Assembly (NCBI GenBank): GCA_017522205.1
Contig: JAFWZS010000073.1
Coordinates: forward strand, 1 to 56,133
DNA length: 56,133 nucleotides
Direction: 5' to 3'
From: Clostridia bacterium
GTDB lineage: Bacteria > Bacillota > Clostridia > Oscillospirales > Acutalibacteraceae
The notes beneath the pieces are model-generated. The model was not told the DNA's origin. It ran no database searches and saw only the letters and a list, made by a program, of their open reading frames with translations. Below are positions 7,706-17,777 of the stretch, one piece after another. Positions within the stretch are counted from its first letter, which is position 1; every line of letters begins with the position of its first letter. Both the position numbers and the translations under genes were made by a program.

Positions 7706-7818
7706 AACTTTCAGTCCTTTCATTTTTTAATTCGTCATCTTTGCCGTTTACATATAAATCAGCTCCTTTCTGTGACTCCATCATAACACAAAACTTAAAA
7801 TAAAACTTAAAAAAGCAC

Positions 7819-7857
7819 AAAAATCCCTATGCAACAATTTGTTGCATAGGGATTTTT
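7819..7857 (-). terminator. terminator of the purine operon
   Basis: Perfect 18-bp hairpin, arms 7819-7836 and 7840-7857 with a 3-base loop, ending in A/T runs on both sides. It lies 10 bases past the purL stop. Confidence 0.85.
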
Positions 7858-7867
7858 TAACCTGATC

Positions 7868-10800
7868 TTATTTAAAATACTTGACAGCTGACTTGAACAT
7901 CTTGATTTCATAGTCGCCGGGAACGTTCTTGTAAAGACCGTAGCCGATTCTTTCGCTGTGACCCATCTTACCGAATACACGGCCGTCAGGTGAGGTGATA
8001 CCCTCAATTGCGTACATTGAATCGTTGGGATTGAAGTGAATATCGTTTGTAGCTTCGCCGCTGAAATCAACATACTGAGTAGCAATCTGTCCGTTCTTTG
8101 CGAGTTCAAGAATTGTCTTCTCGTCTGCAAGGAAACGACCTTCACCGTGTGAAATGGGCACATTGTAGATGTCACCAACGTTTGTATCGGAGAGCCAGGG
8201 GCTCATATTTGAAGCGATTCTTGTTCTTACAATGCGTGACTGGTGACGTGCAATTGTGTTGAAGGTAAGGGTGGGCATGCTTTCATCAGCATCCATAATC
8301 TTGCCGTAGGGAACAAGACCGAGCTTAATAAGTGCCTGGAAGCCGTTACAGATACCGCACATAAGACCGTCTCTCTCTTCGAGAAGAGCAGTAACCTGTT
8401 CCTTAACGGCTGCATTTCTGAAGAAGGCTGTGATGAACTTACCGCTGCCGTCAGGCTCGTCACCACCTGAGAAGCCGCCGGGAATGAATACCATCTGAGC
8501 AGATTTAAGCTCAGAAGCAAACTCTTCAACGCTTCTTGCAATACCGTCAGCAGAAAGGTTGTTGATAACCATAATCCTGCTTTCTGCACCTGCATCTTCC
8601 ATAGCCTTAGCTGAGTCAAATTCGCAGTTTGTGCCGGGGAATACGGGAATAAGAACCTTGGGTCTTGCTACTTTGATTGCAGGAGCCTTGCGCTCTTTTG
8701 CTTCATAGGAGAAGGTTTCAACCTTTGACTTGCTCTGGTCAATATTGCAGGAGAATACGCTTTCAAGCTTGTCTTCATAAATCTTGAGAAGACCTTCGAG
8801 ACAAACCTTTTCACCGCCAAGTGCGATAACTGCATCTTCTGTGATGTAACCGATTGTTTCGCCTTCTTCTACGTCAGGAGTAACCTCAAGAATGAAGCTG
8901 CCGTAGCTGTAGTTGAAGATATCCTCTACCTTAACTGAGTCTGCATACTTGAAGCCGAGACCGTTACCGAGACACATCTTCATAACTGATTCAGCAACAC
9001 CGCCAAAGCCGGGTGTGTATGTAGCAACTGCCTTGCCGCTTCTCTGAAGCTCAGTAACCTTAGCGAAGATTTTAAGAAGGCTTTCTGTTACGGGAAGGTG
9101 GTCCTTGTCAAATTCGGGAGTAAGCTTAATTACCTTGTTGCCTGCCTTTTTGAATTCAGGTGAAACAATGTTGTCAACCTTGTCGGTTGTAATTGCAAAT
9201 GAAACAAGGGTGGGAGGTACATCAAGGTTTTCGAATGTACCGCTCATTGAGTCCTTACCGCCGATTGCAGCAACCTTAAGGTCCTTCTGAGCCTTGAATG
9301 CACCGAGAAGAGCAGCAAGAGGTTTGCCCCAACGTTTGCCGTCCTTACCGGGTCTTTCAAAGTATTCCTGGAAGGTGAGGTAAACGTCTTCAAATGAAGC
9401 ACCGGTTGCAATGAGCTTACAAACTGATTCAATAACAGCCATATAAGCACCGTGGAAAGGAGTTTTTTCTGTATAGAAGGGGTTGTAGCCCCATGACATT
9501 ACGGAGCAGTCCTTGGTGTGACCCTTTTCAACGGAAACGAGCTGTACCATAGCCTGAATAGGTGTCTGCTGGTTCTTACCACCGAAGGGCATAAGAACTG
9601 TGCCTGCACCGATTGTTGAGTCGAAGCGCTCTGAAAGGCCTCTCTTTGAGCAAACGTTAAGGTCGCCTGCAAGAGCCTTCATATTGTCTTCGAAGCTGCC
9701 TTCAATGTTCTTTTTGGGGCACTGAGGAGCAGCAACTTCAATGTCAATGTGCTTTTCAGCACCGTTTGAGTTAAGGAATTCACGGCTGATGTCGCAGATT
9801 GCCTTGCCGTTCCAGAACATTGTAAGTCTCTTTTCTTCCTTAACCCTTGCAACAACGGTTGCGTTAAGGTTTTCTTCCTTTGCGAGAGCGAGGAAACGGT
9901 CAACATCCTTACTTTCAACAACAACAGCCATTCTTTCCTGGCTTTCGCTGATTGCAAGCTCTGTGCCGTCAAGACCCTCGTACTTCTTGGGAACTGCGTT
10001 GAGGTCAATTTCAAGACCGTCTGCAAGCTCACCGATAGCAACGGAAACACCGCCTGCACCGAAGTCGTTACAACGCTTGATCATACGGCAAGCTTCACCG
10101 TTTCTGAAAAGTCTCTGAAGCTTTCTTTCTTCGGGAGCGTTACCCTTCTGAACCTCTGCACCGCAGGTTTCAAGTGAATCAAGTGTGTGTGATTTTGATG
10201 AGCCTGTAGCACCGCCGCAGCCGTCACGGCCTGTAGCGCCACCGAGAAGAATAACAACGTCACCGTCTGCAGGACATTCACGTCTTACGTTTTCCTGAGG
10301 AGCTGCAGCAACAACAGCACCGATTTCCATTCTCTTAGCCATATAGCCTTCGTGATAAAGCTCGTCAACAATACCTGTTGCAAGACCAATCTGGTTGCCG
10401 TATGAGGAGTAACCTGCAGCAGCAGTCTGAACAATCTTTCTCTGAGGAAGCTTACCGGGAATTGTTTCGGCAACGCTCTTGAGGGGGTCAGATGCACCTG
10501 TTACACGCATAGCGCCGTAAACGTAGCTTCTGCCTGAAAGGGGGTCACGGATTGCACCGCCGATACATGTTGCAGCGCCGCCGAAGGGCTCAATTTCTGT
10601 GGGATGGTTGTGAGTTTCGTTCTTGAAAAGAAGAAGCCAGGGCTCTTTATTGCCGTCGATTTCAACTTCAATTTTAACTGTACAAGCGTTGATTTCTTCA
10701 CTTTCATCCAGCTTATCAAGATAACCGTTAGCCTTAAGATATTTGCCTGCAAGAGTACCGATATCCATAAGGCAGATAGGCTTTGTTCTGCCGAGCTCTT

Positions 10801-11557
10801 TTCTTGTTTCAATATAATCGTCGTAAGCTCTCTGAAGAAGCTCGTCTTCAAACTTAACGCTGTCGATTGTTGTAAGGAAGGTTGTGTGACGGCAATGGTC
10901 TGACCAGTATGTATCAATCATACGGATTTCAGTGATAGTGGGATTTCTGCCTTCCTTTTTGAAGTAGTCCTGACAGAAAGCAATATCATCGTTATCCATA
11001 GCGAGAGCGTACTTCTTAACGAAATCGGCAAGACCGTTTTCGTTAAGGTCGATAAATCCGTCGAGAGTTTCAACCTCTGTGGGAATGTCGTACTTTGTCT
11101 TGAGGGTTTCAACTGTTTCGAGTGAAGCCTCTCTTGATTCAACGGGGTTGATAACGTACTTTTTGATTTCACCGAGCTCGCTGTCGCTTACATCACCGTA
11201 AAGCACATAAACCTTTGCAGTTTTAACTGTGGGTCTTTCACCCTGAGAGAGAATCTGGATACACTGAGCAGCTGAGTCAGCTCTCTGGTCATACTGACCG
11301 GGAAGAGGTTCAACAGCAAATACAATTGCACCCTCTGCGTTGAGAGTATCGCTTGTAATATCAAGCTGAGGCTCAGAGAACACGTTTTTCACAGCTGAAT
11401 CAAAAAGCTCCTTGTCGATATCTTCAACGTCATAGCGGTTGATTACTCGAAGGTCGCTTGCGCTCTTGATACCGAGAAGTGAGTTGATGTCACCGAGAAG
11501 TCCTCTTGCTTCGTTAGCAAGCTCCTTTTTCTTTTCAACATAAATGCGATATACCAT
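7868..11557 (-). CDS. purL: phosphoribosylformylglycinamidine synthase, single-chain
   Basis: Converts FGAR, glutamine and ATP to FGAM in purine synthesis. The 1229-residue chain contains the two-lobed synthetase (NETHNHPTEIEPFGGAATCIGG near the start of the catalytic core; SQERM further on) and a C-terminal class I glutaminase with the nucleophile in CGICNGFQ and the catalytic His in SHGEGRF. It needs no separate PurQ or PurS. The start at 11557 is set by AAGGAGG 8 bases upstream, which lies inside the end of purD; one base separates the purD stop from this ATG. A longer reading frame upstream overlaps purD and is not used. Last gene of the pur operon. Confidence 0.95.
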   Translation of the reverse strand: MVYRIYVEKKKELANEARGLLGDINSLLGIKSASDLRVINRYDVEDIDKELFDSAVKNVFSEPQLDITSDTLNAEGAIVFAVEPLPGQYDQRADSAAQCIQILSQGERPTVKTAKVYVLYGDVSDSELGEIKKYVINPVESREASLETVETLKTKYDIPTEVETLDGFIDLNENGLADFVKKYALAMDNDDIAFCQDYFKKEGRNPTITEIRMIDTYWSDHCRHTTFLTTIDSVKFEDELLQRAYDDYIETRKELGRTKPICLMDIGTLAGKYLKANGYLDKLDESEEINACTVKIEVEIDGNKEPWLLLFKNETHNHPTEIEPFGGAATCIGGAIRDPLSGRSYVYGAMRVTGASDPLKSVAETIPGKLPQRKIVQTAAAGYSSYGNQIGLATGIVDELYHEGYMAKRMEIGAVVAAAPQENVRRECPADGDVVILLGGATGRDGCGGATGSSKSHTLDSLETCGAEVQKGNAPEERKLQRLFRNGEACRMIKRCNDFGAGGVSVAIGELADGLEIDLNAVPKKYEGLDGTELAISESQERMAVVVESKDVDRFLALAKEENLNATVVARVKEEKRLTMFWNGKAICDISREFLNSNGAEKHIDIEVAAPQCPKKNIEGSFEDNMKALAGDLNVCSKRGLSERFDSTIGAGTVLMPFGGKNQQTPIQAMVQLVSVEKGHTKDCSVMSWGYNPFYTEKTPFHGAYMAVIESVCKLIATGASFEDVYLTFQEYFERPGKDGKRWGKPLAALLGAFKAQKDLKVAAIGGKDSMSGTFENLDVPPTLVSFAITTDKVDNIVSPEFKKAGNKVIKLTPEFDKDHLPVTESLLKIFAKVTELQRSGKAVATYTPGFGGVAESVMKMCLGNGLGFKYADSVKVEDIFNYSYGSFILEVTPDVEEGETIGYITEDAVIALGGEKVCLEGLLKIYEDKLESVFSCNIDQSKSKVETFSYEAKERKAPAIKVARPKVLIPVFPGTNCEFDSAKAMEDAGAESRIMVINNLSADGIARSVEEFASELKSAQMVFIPGGFSGGDEPDGSGKFITAFFRNAAVKEQVTALLEERDGLMCGICNGFQALIKLGLVPYGKIMDADESMPTLTFNTIARHQSRIVRTRIASNMSPWLSDTNVGDIYNVPISHGEGRFLADEKTILELAKNGQIATQYVDFSGEATNDIHFNPNDSMYAIEGITSPDGRVFGKMGHSERIGYGLYKNVPGDYEIKMFKSAVKYFK

Positions 11558-11558
11558 T

Positions 11559-12821
11559 TTATTTAGCCTCCTTGGCTTTTTTGCCGATATCTTTTCTGTA
11601 ATATGCATTGTCGAAGGAAACCTTCTGCACCTTTGCATAAGAAGAATCAATTGCCTTTTCTAAAGTATCTTCAACTGCTGTTACGCCGAGAACACGGCCA
11701 CCTGCAGTTTTAAGAATACCGTCTTCGATTTTTGCGCCTGCAACATAAACGTTATCCTTTACCTCGTCGGCAATTTTGATTTCAAAACCGCTTTCGTACT
11801 TCTGAGGATAGCCGTCTGATGCCATAATTACGCAGCAGGCATTTTTGTCCGCAAACTTAACCTCTGTATCGCTGAGAGTGCCGTCAGTTGTAGCCTTCAT
11901 AACAGTGAGAAGGTCACTTTCAAGAAGGGGAAGAACAACCTGAGTTTCAGGGTCACCGAAACGGCAGTTATATTCAATAACCTTGGGGCCGTTGGGAGTG
12001 AGCATAAGACCGAAGTAAAGGCAGCCTTTAAATGTACGTCCCTCAGCGTTCATAGCCTCCATTGTGGGAAGGAAGATTTCCTTCATACACTTTTCTGCAA
12101 CTTCTGAGGTGTAGTAGGGGTTGGGAGCAACTGTGCCCATACCGCCTGTGTTAAGTCCTTCATCGTTGTCCTTTGCTCTTTTGTGGTCCATGGAGGAAAT
12201 CATAGGAACAACGGTTTTGCCGTCTGTAAAGGAGAGAACGGAAACCTCGGGGCCTGTAAGAAATTCTTCAATTACAATGTTACTGCCGCTTTCACCGAAA
12301 ACCTTGTCCTCCATCATAGAGTGAACAGCATCTTTAGCCTCATCTCTTGTCATAGCGATGATAACACCCTTACCGAGAGCAAGTCCGTCAGCCTTGATAA
12401 CTGTAGGAATTGGAGCAGTTTCAAGATACTTAAGAGCCTCAGCGGCATCTGTGAATACCTCGTACTCTGCAGTGGGAATGCCGTATTTTTTCATAAGGTT
12501 CTTTGAAAAAACCTTACTGCCTTCGATAATAGCAGCGTTTTTATTTGGGCCGAAGCAGGGAACGCCGATTTCAGTAAGAGCATCGACTGCACCGAGAACA
12601 AGAGGGTCGTCGGGTGCAACAACCGCATAGTCAATTGTGTTTTCCTTTGCAAAATTCACGATTCCCTCAATGTCCGTTGCCTTAACGGGTACACAAGTTG
12701 CATCAGCAGCAATACCGCCGTTACCGGGAAGAGCAAAGATTTCAGTGATTTCTTTGTTTTCATTTAATTTTTTGATGATTGCGTGTTCACGGCCACCGCC
12801 GCCTACAACCATTATTTTCAT
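11559..12821 (-). CDS. purD: phosphoribosylamine-glycine ligase
   Basis: ATP-grasp enzyme that joins phosphoribosylamine and glycine to make GAR, the second step of purine synthesis. The 420-residue length is normal. It shows the N-terminal GGGGREHA, the PDDPLVLG segment, KADGLALGKGV of the ATP-grasp fold and the metal-site region EYNCRFGDPETQ. The ATG at 12821 has AGGAGGG upstream, located at the end of glyA, 15 bases away. Its own 3' end carries the purL ribosome site, so translation of purD and purL is coupled. Confidence 0.96.
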   Translation of the reverse strand: MKIMVVGGGGREHAIIKKLNENKEITEIFALPGNGGIAADATCVPVKATDIEGIVNFAKENTIDYAVVAPDDPLVLGAVDALTEIGVPCFGPNKNAAIIEGSKVFSKNLMKKYGIPTAEYEVFTDAAEALKYLETAPIPTVIKADGLALGKGVIIAMTRDEAKDAVHSMMEDKVFGESGSNIVIEEFLTGPEVSVLSFTDGKTVVPMISSMDHKRAKDNDEGLNTGGMGTVAPNPYYTSEVAEKCMKEIFLPTMEAMNAEGRTFKGCLYFGLMLTPNGPKVIEYNCRFGDPETQVVLPLLESDLLTVMKATTDGTLSDTEVKFADKNACCVIMASDGYPQKYESGFEIKIADEVKDNVYVAGAKIEDGILKTAGGRVLGVTAVEDTLEKAIDSSYAKVQKVSFDNAYYRKDIGKKAKEAK

Positions 12822-12836
12822 ATCATGTCCCTCCTA

Positions 12837-14075
12837 TCAGTAGATGGGGTATTTTTCACAGAGTGCCATAACCTCTGCTGTAACTCTTTCCTTATTTCCT
12901 TCAAAGTCTTCGATAATTGCCTTAATCCACTTAGCAATCATAACCATTTCTTCTTCCTTGAAGCCTCTTGAGGTAATTGCAGCAGTACCGATACGAAGAC
13001 CACTTGTAACAAAGGGACTCTTGGGATCTTTGGGAATGGTGTTTTTGTTTGCAGTGATGTGAACTTCATCAAGTCTCTTTTCAAGCTCTTTACCTGAAAT
13101 ATCAAATTTGCGAAGATCAAGAAGCATAAGGTGATTGTCTGTGCCGCCTGAAACAAGGTCAACACCTTCACTGAGGAGTGCCTTTGAAAGAACCTGTGCA
13201 TTCTTGTGAATCTGAGTCTGATAAGCCTTGAATTCATCTGTAAGTGCTTCACCGAAGGCAACAGCCTTAGCAGCAATTACGTGCATAAGTGGGCCACCCT
13301 GAGTGCCGGGGAAAACAGCCTTGTCAATCTGCTTTGCAAATTCTTCCTTGCAAAGGATAAGACCGCCACGGGGACCTCTTAAGGTCTTGTGAGTTGTTGA
13401 AGTTACAACGTGAGCATAGGGTACGGGTGAGGGATGAACACCTGCAGCAACAAGACCTGCGATGTGTGCCATATCAACCATAAGGTAAGCGCCAACCTCG
13501 TCTGCAATTTCTCTGCAGCGGGGGAAGTCAATGATTCTTGAGTAAGCACTTGCACCCACAACAATCATCTTGGGCTTACATTCAAGAGCAATTTCTCTCA
13601 TTTTATCGTAGTCGATTAAACCTGTTACTTCATCAACACCGTAGGGAACAATGTTCCAGTATTTACCTGAAATATTTACGGGTGAGCCGTGTGAAAGGTG
13701 ACCGCCCTCTGAAAGGTTCATACCCATAATAGTGTCGCCAACCTCTGTCATAGCGAAGAAAGCTGCAAGGTTTGCGTTTGCACCTGAGTGAGGCTGAACG
13801 TTTGCGTGCTCAGCACCGAAGAGCTTCTTAGCTCTTTCTCTTGCAATTTCTTCAACCTCGTCAACGCAGTGGCAACCGCCGTAGTAGCGCTTTCCGGGAT
13901 AGCCTTCAGCATACTTGTTTGTAAGAACGCTGCCTGCAGCAAGAAGTACTTGAGGTGAAACGATATTTTCTGAAGCAATAAGCTCAATAAAGCTCTGCTG
14001 TCTTTTAAGCTCTTTGTCGCAGGAAGCAAAAACCTCGCTGTCGTATTTGTTAAGTTCGTTGAAATATTCTAACAT
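12837..14075 (-). CDS. glyA: serine hydroxymethyltransferase
   Basis: PLP enzyme that interconverts serine plus THF with glycine plus 5,10-methylene-THF. The 412-residue sequence has the family hallmarks [28 protein letters not shown], and the PLP lysine motif [13 protein letters not shown] near residue 225. It lies inside the purine operon, between the AICAR transformylase gene and purD. That placement suits its role: it supplies glycine for PurD and one-carbon units for PurN and the transformylase. ZTP riboswitch control of this operon also fits, since ZTP signals one-carbon shortage. Confidence 0.96.
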   Translation of the reverse strand: MLEYFNELNKYDSEVFASCDKELKRQQSFIELIASENIVSPQVLLAAGSVLTNKYAEGYPGKRYYGGCHCVDEVEEIARERAKKLFGAEHANVQPHSGANANLAAFFAMTEVGDTIMGMNLSEGGHLSHGSPVNISGKYWNIVPYGVDEVTGLIDYDKMREIALECKPKMIVVGASAYSRIIDFPRCREIADEVGAYLMVDMAHIAGLVAAGVHPSPVPYAHVVTSTTHKTLRGPRGGLILCKEEFAKQIDKAVFPGTQGGPLMHVIAAKAVAFGEALTDEFKAYQTQIHKNAQVLSKALLSEGVDLVSGGTDNHLMLLDLRKFDISGKELEKRLDEVHITANKNTIPKDPKSPFVTSGLRIGTAAITSRGFKEEEMVMIAKWIKAIIEDFEGNKERVTAEVMALCEKYPIY

Positions 14076-14094
14076 TATTCTACTCCTGAAAAAA

Positions 14095-15279
14095 TTAGTG
14101 ATGGAAAAGTCTCATGCCTGTAAAGGACATAACCATGTTGTACTTGTTGCAGCAGTCAATAACTGCATCGTCTCTGATTGAGCCACCGGGTTCAGCAATA
14201 TAGCTTACGCCGCTCTTCTTAGCTCTTTCAATGTTGTCTGAGAAGGGGAAGAATGCATCTGAAGCAAGTGAAACACCGCTGATTGTAGCAAGATAAGCAT
14301 CCATTTCTTCTCTTGTGAAAACTTCGGGCTGTGAAGTGAAATACTTCTGCCAGTTGCCGTCTGCACAAACGTCTTCTTCGTTTTTGTTGATATAGCCGTC
14401 AATAACGTTATCTCTGTCTGCTCTTCTGATATTCGGAAGGAAGGGGAGATTAAGAACTTTTTCGTGCTGACGGAGCTGCCATGTGTCAGCCTTTGAGCCT
14501 GCAAGGCGAGTGCAGTGAATTCTTGACTGCTGACCTGCACCAACACCGATTGCCTGACCGTCTACAGCGTAGCAAACTGAGTTTGACTGAGTGTATTTGA
14601 GAGTGATAAGAGCAATGATAAGGTCAAGCTTTGCATCGTCGGGATAAGCCTTGTTCTCTGTTACGATGTTTTCGAGAAGAGCTTCGTTAATCTGGAAGTT
14701 GTTTCTGCCCTGCTCAAAGGTAATGCCGTAAACCTGCTTGCGTTCTGCTTCAGCGGGAACGTAATTCGGGTCAATTTTAACGATGTTGTAGTTGCCGTTT
14801 CTCTTTTCCTTAAGGATTTCGAGAGCTTCAGCGCTGAATGAGGGAGCAATTACGCCGTCGGAAACCTCTCTTTTGATAAGCTTTGCAGTTGTAGCATCAC
14901 ATTCGTCTGAAAGTGCAATCCAGTCACCGAAGGAGCACATTCTGTCTGTACCTCTTGCTCTTGCAAAAGCACAAGCGAGAGGAGATTCGTCAAGACCTTC
15001 AATGTCGTCAACGAAACAAGCCTTCTTCAGCTTTTCGGGAAGAATCTTGCCGATTGCGGCACTTGTGGGGCTTACGTGCTTAAAGGAAGCAGCAGCAACG
15101 AAGCCTGTCTGCTCCTTGATTTCCTTAACAAGCTGCCATGAGTTGAAAGCATCAAGGAAGTTGATGAAACCGGGTCTGCCGCTGAGAATTTCAATGGGAA
15201 GCTCTGAGCCGTCATGCATATAGATTTTTGCAGGCTTCTGGTTGGGGTTACAACCGTATTTGAGTTCGAATTCTTTCAT
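14095..15279 (-). CDS. purH: AICAR transformylase, stand-alone
   Basis: Transfers the formyl group of 10-formyl-THF to AICAR, giving FAICAR. The 394-residue protein starts directly with the transformylase domain ([15 protein letters not shown]) and has the signature [10 protein letters not shown] with the catalytic Lys-His pair, plus [10 protein letters not shown] and [17 protein letters not shown]. The about 200-residue N-terminal IMP cyclohydrolase domain of normal bacterial PurH is missing. The gene directly upstream encodes a different, archaeal-type IMP cyclohydrolase, so the two activities are split over two proteins. ATG at 15279 with AAGGAGA upstream; 19 bases before glyA. Confidence 0.93.
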   Translation of the reverse strand: MKEFELKYGCNPNQKPAKIYMHDGSELPIEILSGRPGFINFLDAFNSWQLVKEIKEQTGFVAAASFKHVSPTSAAIGKILPEKLKKACFVDDIEGLDESPLACAFARARGTDRMCSFGDWIALSDECDATTAKLIKREVSDGVIAPSFSAEALEILKEKRNGNYNIVKIDPNYVPAEAERKQVYGITFEQGRNNFQINEALLENIVTENKAYPDDAKLDLIIALITLKYTQSNSVCYAVDGQAIGVGAGQQSRIHCTRLAGSKADTWQLRQHEKVLNLPFLPNIRRADRDNVIDGYINKNEEDVCADGNWQKYFTSQPEVFTREEMDAYLATISGVSLASDAFFPFSDNIERAKKSGVSYIAEPGGSIRDDAVIDCCNKYNMVMSFTGMRLFHH

Positions 15280-15306
15280 TACTCTTATCTCCTTATTATT
15301 ATGTTC

Positions 15307-16023
15307 TTATTTGTTCTTATTTACTACTCTTGTTTCACTTTCGCCGCTTTCGATATCAATGTATCTTACGAAAAGTGAAACCTTGTTGTCCTCGTTGAGG
15401 TTTTCCCAGATGAGATTTGTGAGCTCGTCGATTTCTACATCGGGGAGAATAAGTGTCTTGGGCTCGCCTTCAAATGAGGGAAGGGGATTGCCGTCGCAGT
15501 TATATGTATGGATAAACTTAGCTTTGCCGGGAATGGGATTTGAGTAAGCGTAAGTGAATCTTTCGCAGGATGAATCGTCACCCTCAGCACTCTTGAGAAT
15601 TGACATAGCAAAGTTCATACCGTCCTTTTCAAAACGGATAATACCTGAAATTCTGGGAGTAAAGTTGGGAGCATCATCTTCAAACTCTCTTGTGCGAAGA
15701 GCCTGCTCAAAGGTCATCTGCTTATCCATAAGGTCATAGATTGTGTCGGTCTGGTCGCCGTTTGTAACAATTGTCTTGTTGCCGAGAACTCTTACGGGAT
15801 AGTAGATAATAAGGTGGGGGTCTGTCATTTTGCTTTCGTCAAAAGCCTTTGTACGCATTGCGTCGCCTTCAAGCACGAAAACACGGTTACGGCTGTTTTC
15901 GCTTCTGCCCATAATGAAATAAGCAGTTACAGCCTTTTTGCCGTCAGCACTTTTGCCGATGATAATACCTCTGCCGTGATACGCAAGTGAATTAAGTTCG
16001 TCTTTAATTGTTGAAACTTTCAT
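15307..16023 (-). CDS. purO: IMP cyclohydrolase of the PurO type
   Basis: Predicted to close the ring of FAICAR to IMP, the last step of the pathway. The 238-residue protein resembles the archaeal-type IMP cyclohydrolase family rather than the N-terminal domain of PurH: YHGRGIIIGKS near the N-terminus, AYFIMGRSENSRNRVF, and a central PRISGI segment followed by ILKSAEGD. It sits exactly where the missing PurH domain would be needed, 27 bases upstream of the stand-alone transformylase and 3 bases downstream of purN. The ATG at 16023 has a GGAGAG ribosome site overlapping the purN stop. Assignment rests on remembered family motifs plus context. Confidence 0.8.
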   Translation of the reverse strand: MKVSTIKDELNSLAYHGRGIIIGKSADGKKAVTAYFIMGRSENSRNRVFVLEGDAMRTKAFDESKMTDPHLIIYYPVRVLGNKTIVTNGDQTDTIYDLMDKQMTFEQALRTREFEDDAPNFTPRISGIIRFEKDGMNFAMSILKSAEGDDSSCERFTYAYSNPIPGKAKFIHTYNCDGNPLPSFEGEPKTLILPDVEIDELTNLIWENLNEDNKVSLFVRYIDIESGESETRVVNKNK

Positions 16024-16026
16024 TTC

Positions 16027-16662
16027 TTACTCTCCTATGTATACTTTATTGTCTTTAACTGTTAATTTATCCTCGCAGAAAAGCTTTACTGCTTCGGGAA
16101 GAATTTTCCATTCAACCTCTTCCATAATTCTCTGCTGAAGAGCTTCGGGAATATCACCCTGCTTTACTTCAACAGCTTTCTGAAGAATAATCGGACCTGC
16201 ATCACATTCGGGTGTAACAAAATGAACTGTTGCACCTGAAACCTTAACGCCTTTTTCCAAAGCAGCTTCATGAACATGAAGTCCGTAAAAGCCTTTTCCG
16301 CAGAAGGAGGGGATAAGTGCGGGGTGAATATTTATTATTGCGTTGGGATAAGCCTCATAAACCTGCTCGTCAATAATTGTAAGAAAGCCTGCAAGAACTA
16401 CAAGGTCGATTTCAGCTTCCTTAAGAGCTTTAACAAGAGCAGCTGAATAAGCGGCAATATCAGTATAATCCTTTCTGCAAAGAACAGCAGAATCGATTCC
16501 TGCATTTTTTGCTCTTTCGTGAGCATACACGCCGGGCTTTGAAGCCACAACAAGAGTAATTCTGCTTTCGCCGAACATGCCGTCTCTCTGACAGTCTATA
16601 AGGCTCTGGAGGTTTGTGCCGCCGCCTGAAACAAGAACGGCAATTTTTTTAGCTTTATTCAA
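16027..16662 (-). CDS. purN: phosphoribosylglycinamide formyltransferase
   Basis: Adds the formyl group of 10-formyl-THF to GAR, giving FGAR. The 211-residue protein begins AVLVSGGGTNLQSLID, and has the catalytic region INIHPALIPSFCG with Asn and His, VSGATVHFV, and the conserved Asp in DAGPII, as in all PurN. The length is normal. It is 13 bases downstream of purM and 3 bases upstream of the IMP cyclohydrolase gene in the operon. A folate-independent PurT is not seen here, so this step should be sensitive to folate status. Confidence 0.96.
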   Translation of the reverse strand: MNKAKKIAVLVSGGGTNLQSLIDCQRDGMFGESRITLVVASKPGVYAHERAKNAGIDSAVLCRKDYTDIAAYSAALVKALKEAEIDLVVLAGFLTIIDEQVYEAYPNAIINIHPALIPSFCGKGFYGLHVHEAALEKGVKVSGATVHFVTPECDAGPIILQKAVEVKQGDIPEALQQRIMEEVEWKILPEAVKLFCEDKLTVKDNKVYIGE

Positions 16663-16675
16663 GGCAATTCTCCTC

Positions 16676-17716
16676 TCAGATGATTGTTACCTTGTCCTCT
16701 GACTCGATAATCTTACCGATAATATAAGCATCTTCACCGTTAGCCTTGAGAATTTCGAGAGCCTTCTCAGCATCCTCAGCTGCAACAACAACGCTCATAC
16801 CAACGCCCATATTGAAGGTGTTGAACATATCTCTTTCGGGAATGTTGCCTGTTTTTGCAATAAGGTCGAAGATGGGAAGAATCTTAACATCTTCCTTCTT
16901 GATTTCTGCACCGAAGCCGTCGGGAATACTTCTGGGAATGTTTTCATAGAAGCCGCCGCCTGTGATGTGTGAAACAGCCTTAACCTTAACTTCCTCAAAG
17001 AGGGCACACATAGGCTTGACATAAATCTTTGTGGGGCAAAGGAGTGCTTCGCCGAGACTTCTGCCGCCCAGTTCTTCTCTGGGAGTTTTAAGGTCGCAGT
17101 TTTCAATGTCGAAAACCTTTCTTACAAGTGAGAAGCCGTTTGAGTGAACGCCACTTGAGGGGAGAGCGATAATAACGTCGCCTTCCTTCATTGTCTTGTT
17201 GTCGAGAATGTTCTTCTTGTCAACAACGCCAACAGAAAAACCTGCAAGGTCATATTCGTCGATAGGATAGAAGCCGGGCATTTCAGCAGTTTCACCACCG
17301 ATAAGAGCAGCACCACTCTGAACGCAGCCTTCTGCGATACCTGAAACGATGTCAGCAATTTTTTCGGGGAAGTTCTTGCCGCAAGCAATATAGTCGAGGA
17401 AGAAAAGGGGCTTTGCACCGCAGCAGATGATGTCGTTCACACACATTGCAACGCAGTCAATACCGACTGTGTCGTGCTTATCCATAAGGAAAGCAAGCTT
17501 GAGCTTTGTGCCGACGCCGTCTGTGCCTGATACAAGAACAGGCTTTTCCATACCTGTTACATCAAGCTCAAAAAGGCCGCCGAAGCCTCCGACGTCTGAG
17601 CAAACGCCGCTTGTCATTGTTCTTGCAATGTGCTGTTTCATGAGTTCAACAGCTTTGTAACCGGCAGTAATATCAACACCGGCAGCTGCATAGGACTGTG
17701 ATTGGGAATTCTTCAT
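16676..17716 (-). CDS. purM: phosphoribosylformylglycinamidine cyclo-ligase (AIR synthetase)
   Basis: Closes FGAM to AIR with ATP. The 346-residue sequence is typical: [19 protein letters not shown] at the N-terminus, [14 protein letters not shown] (nucleotide site), [11 protein letters not shown] in the middle and [13 protein letters not shown] near residue 250. The ATG at 17716 is 61 bases downstream of the purF-like gene, the longest gap in the operon; this gap is AT-rich and I see no terminator in it. purN follows after 13 bases. Confidence 0.96.
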   Translation of the reverse strand: MKNSQSQSYAAAGVDITAGYKAVELMKQHIARTMTSGVCSDVGGFGGLFELDVTGMEKPVLVSGTDGVGTKLKLAFLMDKHDTVGIDCVAMCVNDIICCGAKPLFFLDYIACGKNFPEKIADIVSGIAEGCVQSGAALIGGETAEMPGFYPIDEYDLAGFSVGVVDKKNILDNKTMKEGDVIIALPSSGVHSNGFSLVRKVFDIENCDLKTPREELGGRSLGEALLCPTKIYVKPMCALFEEVKVKAVSHITGGGFYENIPRSIPDGFGAEIKKEDVKILPIFDLIAKTGNIPERDMFNTFNMGVGMSVVVAAEDAEKALEILKANGEDAYIIGKIIESEDKVTII

Positions 17717-17777
17717 TTTAATTTACCCGTTTCCTTTCAGTTAGTTTTGTATTGTTAATTTATTAATTTACTTTTTA

